Assembly (NCBI GenBank): GCA_012519645.1
Contig: JAAYPU010000179.1
Location: 1 to 5,634 of the forward strand
Origin: Clostridiales bacterium
Lineage (GTDB): Bacteria > Bacillota > Clostridia > Peptostreptococcales > JAAYPU01
Length of the DNA stretch: 5,634 nt
Direction: 5' to 3'
Positions 1 to 5,617 of this stretch are shown here, piece by piece (within the stretch, counting starts at the first letter, position 1; the number at the start of each line of letters is the position of its first letter). Made by a program: the position numbers and the translations under genes. The notes beneath the pieces were generated by a model that was not told the origin of the DNA, searched no databases, and worked only from the letters and a program-made list of their open reading frames with translations.

Positions 1-658
1 TACTGGAAGCGCTGTCTCCATCTACTCCGGAATAGGATTGTTCGAATACAATGCTTGCCGACAGTGCCAGTGGTTTATCCTGAGCATATTTATAGCCTAA
101 GTATCCATTTATGATCATGACTCCTTTATCATGTATATTACCGCTGATACGTGCTTCTCTTTCTATATTAATCAGTCCTGACTTGCCCCTGTATGTAGTT
201 GCTGTGATTTTGCTTGGCTTTCCGAAGCTGTATTCTCCCGTACTAATAACTGCAAGTCCCACGATTTCACCTATTTTTTCGCCTTCGAGTTCCATTAAAT
301 AATCGCCCTCTTCAAACAATTCCAGCGTCCTTTCCTCATAGCGATTACTTCTGTAAATCTTTTCTTCAATAGCTTTTTCAACATGCTTCAATGAAACAAT
401 CTGACTGTCATCACTATTAGCCCATGCATCTGCCTCAAATAGCAAATCCATAACCTTGCTGAATTGTGTGCTCAATCTCTTCTGATGAGCTGTCATACGC
501 GTGCTATATTCCATTATTTTTGCGACGGCTTGAACATCAAAGGGTTTAAGATTTACTTTTTTACATTGATCTGAAATCAATCTAGCCATCTTTACGATGT
601 TTTCCTCTGTGTTATCCATTTCCGTATCAAAATCGGCTTTTATTTTAAAGAGCTTTTC
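1..658 (-). CDS. Lon-like ATP-dependent protease, 3' part in the shifted frame (partial, runs off left edge)
   Basis: This is the continuation of the protease whose N-terminal part lies at 640-1980, read one frame back. I translated the minus strand from 658 to 2 and found about 219 codons with no stop. It resumes at EKLFKIKADFD, then gives a helical AAA lid region (through YSTRMTAHQKRLS) and the start of the S16 Lon proteolytic domain (ELEGEKIGEIVGLAV, then RGKSGLINIEREA). It ends in DGDSASS, which aligns with the Lon motif DGPSAG. The serine codon at 11-13 is therefore the expected nucleophile (about residue 657 of the rejoined protein); the partner lysine would lie beyond the window. The family is usually near 770-800 residues, so roughly the last 110-140 are missing here. 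No good ribosome binding site precedes the first ATG in this frame (619), so independent translation is unlikely. Family identification is confident; whether the gene is functional depends on the frameshift. Confidence 0.85.
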
Positions 659-1980
659 AAATTTTTATCATAATTTAATAATAAACTGTATATATATGGA
701 TTCCCTATAAGGATGACTTTTACATCGAGCGGGATCGGCTCCGGTTTTAGTGCTAAAGGCGATGCAAAACCATATTGTGACTCAACGCCTTCAATGCAGA
801 TTTCGCTTGTTATTAATGCACGCATCAAGCCTTCCCATGCAAAGGTATTGGATAATATCTCCGATACCTGCAGTATGATATATCCCCCATTTGCCTGGTG
901 AAGAGAACCCGACTTGATATATGTAAAATCAGTTCTTGCGATACCCATTTCCATTTTATAATCAATGCTTCCCAGTAAATTTTTATATGTTGGATGATTT
1001 TCTATGATTAGCGGAGCACATGTTCTGCTGCTGTTGTCTACAAAGAGATTCACATTATACCACTTGAAAAAGGCTTCCGGGGATGATGTTATTTGTAAAA
1101 TTGCCAAAGGATTATTTCTATCTTCATCTCCTTTTTTAAAATTGGATATATGTTCAATGATATCCTCTCTGAGCATGCTGCAATATTCAACTGCTTTGGT
1201 ACAATATGAAAATTTATTTTTTATTTTTTCTATGTAGATATCTATAATTTTAGCTCCAAACTCATTATCCAGGTTTTTAAATCTTTTTTGATATTCTTCC
1301 TCCAAATCCTTGATTTCATTAAATATGTCTACTGTTTCCAATCCTAGAGAGTTGCTTTTTTCTCTCAGGTTTTCATAATCTTCTTTGCTCAGACTCCGAT
1401 ACTCCTCTTCTTTCATGGGTTCTCCATCTTTTAGCGGAGTACTCATAAGTCCTTTATCTGTTTGAAAAAATCGGAAATCAAATTTTTCAGCTATTTTATT
1501 GAGTTCCTGAATAAGGTTTTTAGATTCGTCATCGTATTGCTTGAATAGAGCATTTTTCATGCTTTCATAATCTTTACTCTCAAAAGCATTTTCTATATCC
1601 TTCCTGATCCCTGAAATCATATGCTCGATTTCTTCTTTAAATGCCTTACCGTCTCCGGCATTTAAACCAATGGCAAGAGGCTTATTACTGTCATTAAAGT
1701 TATAAACGTATATCCAATCCTTGGGTACATCTCTATTACTTGCTTTTTCTGATGTAAGATGATGAACAAAACTGTTTCTTCCTGTTCCGCTTTGGCCGGA
1801 AACATAGATATGATAACCTCTTCTGTTAGTTTGCAAACCAAACTCCAAAGCCCTGATAGCTCTGTCTTGTCCTATAATACCCTTTAAAGGCTCTATATCA
1901 TCTGTTGTTTTAAATCCTGCTTTGCTCATGTTATATGTCACTTTCAGCTGCTCTACCGGGACTTTGTATTTATCAATCAT
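640..1980 (-). CDS. Lon-like ATP-dependent protease (AAA_32 / peptidase S16 family), N-terminal ATPase part, frameshifted
   Basis: Predicted cytoplasmic ATP-powered protease of the LonB-like AAA_32 group, which unfolds and degrades proteins. The 446-residue frame starts at ATG 1980 behind a GGAGGT site (about 1989-1994) with 8-base spacing. Visible features are the family entry motif (KTTDDIEPLKGIIGQDRA, residues 24-41), a P-loop at 62-70 (GQSGTGRNS, with Arg where classic Walker A has Lys), and a long charged, probably coiled-coil insertion around 190-255. A GSLHQANGGYIILQ segment at 358-371 sits where the family has its Walker B-like region, and VILIGNPYIY follows near 421-430. After residue 441 the frame departs from the family and stops six residues later, while the correct sequence continues in the next frame. 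As written the product would be an ATPase fragment without a proteolytic domain. It follows the cupin gene by 34 bases and is probably cotranscribed with it. Confidence 0.88.
   Translation of the reverse strand: MIDKYKVPVEQLKVTYNMSKAGFKTTDDIEPLKGIIGQDRAIRALEFGLQTNRRGYHIYVSGQSGTGRNSFVHHLTSEKASNRDVPKDWIYVYNFNDSNKPLAIGLNAGDGKAFKEEIEHMISGIRKDIENAFESKDYESMKNALFKQYDDESKNLIQELNKIAEKFDFRFFQTDKGLMSTPLKDGEPMKEEEYRSLSKEDYENLREKSNSLGLETVDIFNEIKDLEEEYQKRFKNLDNEFGAKIIDIYIEKIKNKFSYCTKAVEYCSMLREDIIEHISNFKKGDEDRNNPLAILQITSSPEAFFKWYNVNLFVDNSSRTCAPLIIENHPTYKNLLGSIDYKMEMGIARTDFTYIKSGSLHQANGGYIILQVSEILSNTFAWEGLMRALITSEICIEGVESQYGFASPLALKPEPIPLDVKVILIGNPYIYSLLLNYDKNLKSSLK
658..664 (-). other. Frameshift site: slippery-type heptamer A AAT TTG
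   Basis: In the upstream reading frame the minus strand reads GAT AAA AAT TTG AAA and hits TAA at 642-640. Slipping back one base on A-AAT-TTG gives D-K-N-L followed by E-K-L-F-K-I-K-A, in register with the family. Adding one T to the TTT run (659-661) would instead give N-F-E-K-L-F, which fits family consensus slightly better. I saw no Shine-Dalgarno-like stimulator just upstream and no convincing hairpin just downstream, so a lost base (real or a sequencing error) is the simpler explanation. Confidence 0.8.
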
Positions 1981-2014
1981 AGGATCAGACCTCCAAAAAA
2001 TCTATAAAAATATT

Positions 2015-2365
2015 TTAATGCTCGTGACCTTCCTCCGGCACTATACAAATAAACTCCAGAGGCTCTTCATTCTTATTGATAAACTGGTGAAGTACATTTG
2101 CAGGAATAAAGGCATACGAACCTGGTTCTAAATCATAATCGATACCATCCATATTCAGTTTTCCTTTTCCTTCTAAAACATATACGATATGCGGCCAATC
2201 ATGCAAATGCTTTGCACTGTGTCCGTCTTTCCCCAGTTCCCATATGCGCATAACATAGCCTTCCCATCCCTCCTTAGGCGATATCAGTACCCTCACAGAC
2301 TTATTTTTAACGTTGGAATCAATATGGAGACTTTTTTCAACCTTAGACTTATGTGAAATGATCAT
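2015..2365 (-). CDS. Small single-domain cupin protein
   Basis: A 116-residue cupin_2-type beta-barrel protein, predicted cytoplasmic. Cupin motif 1 is GHSAKHLHDWPHIVYVLEG (residues 48-66), with H53, H55 and H59. Motif 2 is PGSYAFIPANVLHQFIN (81-97), with H93 and N97. The usual motif 1 glutamate (as in WEHE) is isoleucine 60, so the metal site, if present, uses an altered ligand set. Such stand-alone cupins range from sugar isomerases and dioxygenases to pure ligand sensors, and nothing here picks one. The frame can be extended to a TTG at 2380, but ATG 2365 is the better start because a GGGGGGTG site lies 5 bases upstream and covers the would-be extension. It is first in a unit with the Lon-like protease, its stop being 34 bases from the protease start. 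The link may be regulatory or simply shared transcription. Confidence 0.88.
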   Translation of the reverse strand: MIISHKSKVEKSLHIDSNVKNKSVRVLISPKEGWEGYVMRIWELGKDGHSAKHLHDWPHIVYVLEGKGKLNMDGIDYDLEPGSYAFIPANVLHQFINKNEEPLEFICIVPEEGHEH

Positions 2366-2370
2366 GCTTT

Positions 2371-2378
2371 CACCCCCC
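2371..2378 (-). promoter_or_regulatory. Ribosome binding site of the cupin gene, fixing the start at 2365
   Basis: The minus strand reads GGGGGGTG, then AAAGC, then ATG. The purine-rich site sits directly over the codons that a longer reading from TTG 2380 would use, so translation almost certainly starts at the ATG. Confidence 0.75.
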
Positions 2379-2388
2379 AATTTAATAT

Positions 2389-2397
2389 ATTATACCA
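2389..2397 (-). promoter_or_regulatory. Extended -10 promoter for the cupin/protease unit
   Basis: The minus strand carries TGG-TATAAT, a perfect -10 hexamer (2389-2394) with the TGn extension. The position 17 bases upstream (2412-2417) reads AGTCAA, which is a poor -35, as is common for extended -10 promoters. Transcription would start near 2382, leaving a leader of under 20 bases that just includes the ribosome binding site. Confidence 0.6.
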
Positions 2398-2411
2398 TAA
2401 AAAACAATGAA

Positions 2412-2440
2412 TTGACTTAGTATTTAATATACAATAACAT
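2412..2440 (+). promoter_or_regulatory. Candidate promoter for the MATE transporter
   Basis: TTGACT at 2412-2417 matches five of six -35 bases. A 17-base spacer leads to TAACAT at 2435-2440, which matches four of six -10 bases. The start would be near 2447, about 26 bases before the ATG. The surrounding DNA is very AT-rich, so the -10 assignment is tentative. The -35 box occupies the -35 position of the divergent cupin promoter. Confidence 0.4.
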
Positions 2441-2472
2441 TATAACGATGATGAAAATTATGGAGTATTACT

Positions 2473-3837
2473 ATGGTCAATTTAAGGTATAGAGATAATA
2501 AAGTATTATATACATCACTTATAAATATATCACTTCCTATTGCTTTGCAGTGGTTTATCACATCATCTCTTAATCTGGTAGATAATCTGATGATAGGTCA
2601 GTTGGGAGAAGCAGAATTCTCTGCAGTGGGTATGGCAAATCAGCTATTTTTTATATATACATCCTTATTCTTTGGATTTACCAGCGGTGCAGGTGCCTTT
2701 GTCGCTCAATTTTGGGGAAATAGAGACTTATCAAATATTAAGAAAGTCTTAGGATTTTCACTTATTTTTACCTTCATTGCTGGCTTGATCTTCTTTATTG
2801 CTTCATTCATTTTTCCGGAAAACGTTATGCGCATCTTCTCCAAAGATGCTGTAGTTATCGAACATGGCATTAAATACCTTACGATCGTTTCCTTTACTTT
2901 CTTATTAATGGCAATTACGATACCTCATGCTTCTGTATTGAAAATCACCGAGCAAGCAAAGCTACCAATGAAAGTAAGTGCAGCCGCTTTTATTATAAAC
3001 ACTGCTTTAAATTATGCTCTTATATTCGGAAAATTCGGATTTGAACCTATGGGCATACAAGGGGCTGCTTATGCGACAATAATTGCAAGGCTCTGTGAAA
3101 TGCTGCTGATGCTCTATTTTGTATATGTAAAAAACAACATTGTACGAGGTACTTTTTCTGAATTATTTTCATTCAATTCCCATTTTGCTAAACGAATATT
3201 AACGACAGCTTTCCCCGTAGTAGTAAATGAAGCTTTCTGGGGGCTGGGAATGACAACCTACGGTATAATCTACGGTCATATGGGCACGACAGAATATGCG
3301 GCAATTCAAGTAAGTAATACGATATATACTCTGTTCATTATGGCTATATTCAGCATTGGTGACGCTACCTTGATCCTTATCGGAAAAGAGTTAGGTCAAA
3401 ATAATGAAAAACAGGCTTACGCTAATGCAATAAAGCTTCTTTCCATAAGTGTTATTCTCGGCTTACTGTCAGGTATCGTTTTAATAATTTTGGCTCCTGT
3501 TATAGTAAGGTTGTTTAATTTCACAAACTCGGGTAAACAATTTGCGGCAGTTATACTGACAATATACGGTTCCGTTATGTGGCTGAAGATATTCAACGGC
3601 ATTAATATAGTCGGTGTGTTCCGCGGCGGCGGCGACACTAAATTTGCTATGTTTACTGAAGTATTTACCGTTTGGTTTGTCGGCATACCTTTAGTGCTGA
3701 CAGGAGGGCTGCTGCTTGAGCTCCCTCTGTTCATTATTGTTCTCATGGCACAATTCGAAGAGGTCGCCAAAGCAATCATATGCTTTACAAGATTAAAATC
3801 TAAAAAGTGGATCAATAATATAATCCACGACATGTAA
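2473..3837 (+). CDS. MATE family multidrug/cation antiporter
   Basis: A 454-residue inner-membrane transporter of the multi-antimicrobial extrusion family, expected to export cationic drugs or metabolites in exchange for Na+ or H+. The length and the pattern of about 12 hydrophobic segments fit the family. Two homologous halves are visible (roughly residues 15-220 and 240-440). Signature pieces are SLNLVDNLMIGQLG (32-45) in the first helix, with D37, the GFTSGAGAFVAQFWG segment (68-82), and FRGGGDTKFA (383-392) in the second half, the counterpart of the common LRGxGDT motif. It starts at ATG 2473 with GGAG 7 bases upstream (2462-2465). It is a single-gene transcript with its own promoter, divergent from the cupin. 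No regulator of MarR or TetR type sits beside it. Substrate cannot be told from sequence; the subfamily is probably NorM/DinF-like but I did not resolve it. Confidence 0.93.
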   Translation: MVNLRYRDNKVLYTSLINISLPIALQWFITSSLNLVDNLMIGQLGEAEFSAVGMANQLFFIYTSLFFGFTSGAGAFVAQFWGNRDLSNIKKVLGFSLIFTFIAGLIFFIASFIFPENVMRIFSKDAVVIEHGIKYLTIVSFTFLLMAITIPHASVLKITEQAKLPMKVSAAAFIINTALNYALIFGKFGFEPMGIQGAAYATIIARLCEMLLMLYFVYVKNNIVRGTFSELFSFNSHFAKRILTTAFPVVVNEAFWGLGMTTYGIIYGHMGTTEYAAIQVSNTIYTLFIMAIFSIGDATLILIGKELGQNNEKQAYANAIKLLSISVILGLLSGIVLIILAPVIVRLFNFTNSGKQFAAVILTIYGSVMWLKIFNGINIVGVFRGGGDTKFAMFTEVFTVWFVGIPLVLTGGLLLELPLFIIVLMAQFEEVAKAIICFTRLKSKKWINNIIHDM

Positions 3838-3845
3838 CCATTCTT

Positions 3846-4406
3846 CTATTCATTTTTCATGCTTACCGCTTTCAGTCTTTCTTTTATGATTTCTTTATAC
3901 TCATCTTTTTTTAATGCGCCTACTACCGGCATTCCAACCACATTTCCTTTGCTGTCTACAAATATTGTGGTAGGTATTGCAGAGATATTATGGTTTAGAT
4001 AATTAAAAATGTTTTCGTCCATTAACAAGTGAGTATATGTCGCACCACTTTTTTCTGTTATCTGCAGTGCTAATTCTTTATTGGTTTTTTGGCTTACATC
4101 CACCATGATTCCTATGAGATTTACGTTCATTTCATCCAATTCTTTATAAAGCCTGCCCAAATCCGGCATTTCATCAATACAAGGACCGCAATAAGTACCC
4201 CATATATTAACCATTGTTAAAACGTATTCATTAAAGATCTCTTGCGTCCATGCATTTCCATACAAATCCTGCGTAGTAAAGTATGGGAATTCATTATTGC
4301 TGCTTATTTCTTTTCCTGCATCGGGGGCCGTCAGTATTTCGTTATCGCTGCCGCATCCACTTAGCATAATCAGTATTGTTATTAGCAAAATCATAAACCT
4401 CTTCAT
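3846..4406 (-). CDS. Thioredoxin-fold lipoprotein, TlpA/ResA-like
   Basis: A 186-residue membrane-anchored thiol-disulfide oxidoreductase exposed on the outer face of the cell membrane. The N-terminus MKRFMILLITILIMLSGC is a lipoprotein signal with lipobox LSGC, so Cys18 should be lipidated after signal peptidase II cleavage. The redox site is WGTYCGPC with Cys73 and Cys76. The cis-proline region is SAIPTTIFVD (P145), and the AhpC/TSA-redoxin fold spans about residues 42-180. ResA and TlpA relatives reduce disulfides in cytochrome c maturation or other exported proteins, but no cytochrome or CcdA gene is visible here, so the partner is unknown. A GTG at 4418 is in frame, but it lies inside the AGGTGG ribosome binding site, so ATG 4406 is preferred. 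It converges on the MATE gene with 8 bases between stop codons. Confidence 0.92.
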   Translation of the reverse strand: MKRFMILLITILIMLSGCGSDNEILTAPDAGKEISSNNEFPYFTTQDLYGNAWTQEIFNEYVLTMVNIWGTYCGPCIDEMPDLGRLYKELDEMNVNLIGIMVDVSQKTNKELALQITEKSGATYTHLLMDENIFNYLNHNISAIPTTIFVDSKGNVVGMPVVGALKKDEYKEIIKERLKAVSMKNE

Positions 4407-4414
4407 TTTGGAAT

Positions 4415-4420
4415 CCACCT
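4415..4420 (-). promoter_or_regulatory. Ribosome binding site of the thioredoxin-like lipoprotein, fixing the start at 4406
   Basis: The minus strand reads AGGTGG, then 8 bases, then ATG. The alternative GTG start at 4418-4416 is part of this site, which rules it out in practice. The shorter start also places the basic residues and hydrophobic core of the signal peptide normally. Confidence 0.75.
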
Positions 4421-4427
4421 TTTAATT

Positions 4428-4447
4428 TATTCTTAGAATATTTATTC
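4428..4447. repeat. Overlapping short inverted repeats TATTC-TTA-GAATA-TT-TATTC
   Basis: Three copies of the half-site TATTC alternate in orientation (4428-4432, 4436-4440 inverted, 4443-4447). They lie between the possible -10 box and the ribosome binding site of the lipoprotein gene. This could be a repressor site, but the AT-richness makes chance a serious alternative. Confidence 0.3.
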
Positions 4448-4457
4448 CCTAAAATTT

Positions 4458-4463
4458 ATTATA
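4458..4463 (-). promoter_or_regulatory. Possible -10 box for the thioredoxin-like lipoprotein
   Basis: A perfect TATAAT occurs on the minus strand about 52 bases before the ATG and just downstream of the preceding operon's terminator. No clear -35 is present at 16-18 bases. The region is AT-rich, so this is a weak call. Confidence 0.35.
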
Positions 4464-4482
4464 TTAACAAAACTTATATATT

Positions 4483-4514
4483 AAAAAATCATCAGCTTTA
4501 ACTGATGATTTTTT
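4483..4514 (-). terminator. Rho-independent terminator of the DUF2089 operon (could act both ways)
   Basis: A perfect 13-bp stem (4483-4495 with 4502-4514) closes a 6-base loop. The core of the stem is CTGATGA, flanked by A6 on one side and T6 on the other. On the minus strand the hairpin lies 22 bases after the stop at 4537 and ends in a T run, so it should end the operon transcript and insulate the lipoprotein gene. By symmetry it could also stop plus-strand transcription. Confidence 0.88.
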
Positions 4515-4536
4515 CTGTAAGATCGTGGTTTTTAAC

Positions 4537-4881
4537 CTATTCGACGTATACTTCAACCTTAGTATGGTGTTCTTCATCCTCTATGTCGACAATCTTTCCC
4601 TCTGCTCCGCTTTTCACAGCTTCTAATACCTCTTTAATATCTTCCTGCTTTAATCCGGCTTCTTTAAGCTCCGGTGAGAAAGCCGTCCCTAACTTCAATC
4701 CTACATCTACCAAACTCAAAGGAATATTGACCTTTACCTTCACACTGTCGTTTTCATCTTTTATCCGAACTTTCAGCCATTTAGGCGGATTTGAAGATAT
4801 TGTTTCAGCGCCGATCTCTTCTCCTAATGCCTCCATAAGCTCTATTGCTTCATTTGAACTGATTTTGCCTTCCTCTACCAT
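4537..4881 (-). CDS. SHOCT-like domain protein, N-terminus interrupted by an in-frame TGA
   Basis: A 114-residue cytoplasmic protein as read from ATG 4881. It has a short SHOCT-like helical segment (residues 1-20, EEGKISSNEAIELMEAL), a linker, then an alpha/beta domain (about 34-114) with WLKVRI, VNIPLSLVDVGLKLG (51-65), FSPELKEAG and KIVDIEDEE. Homologues commonly sit next to DUF2089 regulators in Bacillota; their role is unknown. The start is doubtful. No ribosome binding site precedes ATG 4881, while the frame upstream reads LKEEKIQILK, which completes the usual SHOCT-like helix and is preceded by TGA (4914-4912) and ATG (4917-4915). That ATG has GGAGGG 8 bases upstream. The gene was therefore probably about 126 codons long, with codon 2 now a stop. 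It is the last gene of the operon, 52 bases after the DUF2089 stop. Expression may rest on reinitiation at 4881, or the gene may be disabled. Confidence 0.82.
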   Translation of the reverse strand: MVEEGKISSNEAIELMEALGEEIGAETISSNPPKWLKVRIKDENDSVKVKVNIPLSLVDVGLKLGTAFSPELKEAGLKQEDIKEVLEAVKSGAEGKIVDIEDEEHHTKVEVYVE

Positions 4882-4911
4882 TTTTAAGATTTGAATTTTT
4901 TCTTCTTTTAA

Positions 4912-4917
4912 TCACAT
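4912..4917 (-). other. Start-stop: ATG followed directly by TGA at the expected start of the SHOCT-like gene
   Basis: GGAGGG (4926-4931) is followed after 8 bases by ATG (4917-4915) and then TGA, all in frame with the SHOCT-like gene. Another in-frame ATG at 4923-4921 is only 2 bases from the site. A single change (for example CGA or GGA to TGA) would explain it. The 12 codons between the ATG at 4917 and the ATG at 4881 still encode family-like sequence apart from the stop. Confidence 0.7.
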
Positions 4918-4933
4918 TTTCATAACCCTCCAC

Positions 4934-5299
4934 TTATTCACTTAATAATCTTAAGGCTTCATCCTTATCGATTTCGCCTTTACTTAATTTATCTAGAATT
5001 TCTTTTCTGTTGATGCGTATTTTATCTTCGATATGATATCCCATAGCTTCAATCACTTCATCCAGCTTATTTCTTACAGTAGGATATGAAATACCCAACT
5101 CTTTTTCTATTTCTTTAATATTTCCTCTGTTTTTGATAAATACCTCAATAAAATACTTTTGCTCTTTAGTTAGCCTGCAGAATTTGCACGGGTCAAATTT
5201 GCCCCGGATAGATGTTCCACAGTCTCCACATGTAATTTCTGTTATTTTTAAATTGCCGTCACATATGGGACATTTGCCTAAAGCTTCTCTGTTCTTCAC
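4934..5299 (-). CDS. DUF2089 family zinc-ribbon/HTH protein with SHOCT-like tail
   Basis: A 121-residue probable DNA-binding regulator. The N-terminus carries three CxxC pairs (C10/C13, C24/C27, C38/C41), a zinc-ribbon-like pattern. A helix-turn-helix follows at about 59-88 (NRGNIKEIEKELGISYPTVR), resembling those of sigma factors and other HTH regulators. The tail (98-120, EILDKLSKGEIDKDEALRLL) is a SHOCT-like helical segment like that in the downstream gene. This arrangement is typical of DUF2089. The start is GTG 5299, preceded by GAGGTGA (5304-5310); the nearby ATG is out of frame and hits a stop at once. It lies 13 bases after the gene at 5313 and 52 bases before the SHOCT-like gene start at 4881. 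Autoregulation of the operon is a reasonable guess but no operator was proven. Confidence 0.9.
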   Translation of the reverse strand: MKNREALGKCPICDGNLKITEITCGDCGTSIRGKFDPCKFCRLTKEQKYFIEVFIKNRGNIKEIEKELGISYPTVRNKLDEVIEAMGYHIEDKIRINRKEILDKLSKGEIDKDEALRLLSE

Positions 5300-5312
5300 T
5301 TCATCACCTCTA

Positions 5313-5576
5313 TTATATAGTTTTTATTAAAACTTTTACCTTTTTCCCATTTTTATCTATTGCATCAACATTTACTAATTCGAAAGGCTCGGTATGGGAT
5401 AAGGTTTGGAAAAGCTCTTCCATACACACATTTAGATCTTCTTGAGGCATCTGAATATCTTTTAAGTGTTTAAGACCAAAATTAACAAAGCCTTTTACAG
5501 TCTTAATTTTTAATGAGGGTATGGGCAGAATAAAATTTCCGATCCTTATGAGTATTCTTATTTTTTTTGCACTCAT
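5313..5576 (-). CDS. Small protein homologous to the C-terminal domain of the SHOCT-like gene
   Basis: An 87-residue protein with no named function that I recognise. Its pattern matches the alpha/beta domain of the 4537-4881 product: a basic opening strand (KKIRILIRI), an IP-containing strand end (LPIPSLKIK, against VNIPLSLVD), a helix (FVNFGLKHLKDI), PQEDL against KQEDI, then FELVNVDAID and GKKVKVLIK against KIVDIEDEE and TKVEVYVE. It lacks the SHOCT-like helical segment. It starts at ATG 5576 behind AGGAG (5585-5589) with 8-base spacing. It is the first visible gene of the operon, 13 bases before the DUF2089 gene. Possibly it is a partner of, or competitor with, the related domain encoded downstream. 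The homology is judged by eye and is distant. Confidence 0.75.
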   Translation of the reverse strand: MSAKKIRILIRIGNFILPIPSLKIKTVKGFVNFGLKHLKDIQMPQEDLNVCMEELFQTLSHTEPFELVNVDAIDKNGKKVKVLIKTI

Positions 5577-5617
5577 TATATTTACTCCTGATAATAAATT
5601 AATATTTTTAATTTATA

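Noticed and set aside
111..302. Small plus-strand open frames over the protease (111-302, 713-901, 1004-1237, 1922-2131)
   Set aside because: All lie opposite coding sequence with strong family similarity and have no supporting ribosome binding site.
3417..3833. 138-codon open frame opposite the MATE gene
   Set aside because: It is fully antisense to a clear MATE gene, and its hydrophobic, low-complexity translation matches nothing I recognise.
4505..4894. 129-codon plus-strand open frame
   Set aside because: It is antisense to the SHOCT-like gene and crosses the terminator. Its serine/threonine-rich translation is typical of a shadow frame.
4912..4914. TGA in the SHOCT-like gene read as tryptophan or selenocysteine
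   Set aside because: The MATE tryptophan codons I checked are all TGG and no other gene needs TGA read-through, so the code looks standard. No hairpin of the bacterial SECIS kind follows the TGA.
5312..5317. TATAAT on the minus strand just before the DUF2089 gene
   Set aside because: A start from this box would fall at the ribosome binding site, there is no -35, and it overlaps the stop codon of the preceding gene; it is better explained as chance within an operon.
5561..5568. Run of eight T (A on the coding strand) near the start of the 5313-5576 gene, as a phase-variation tract
   Set aside because: The frame is intact and encodes Lys-Lys near the N-terminus; such runs are common in AT-rich genes and there is no sign of switching.
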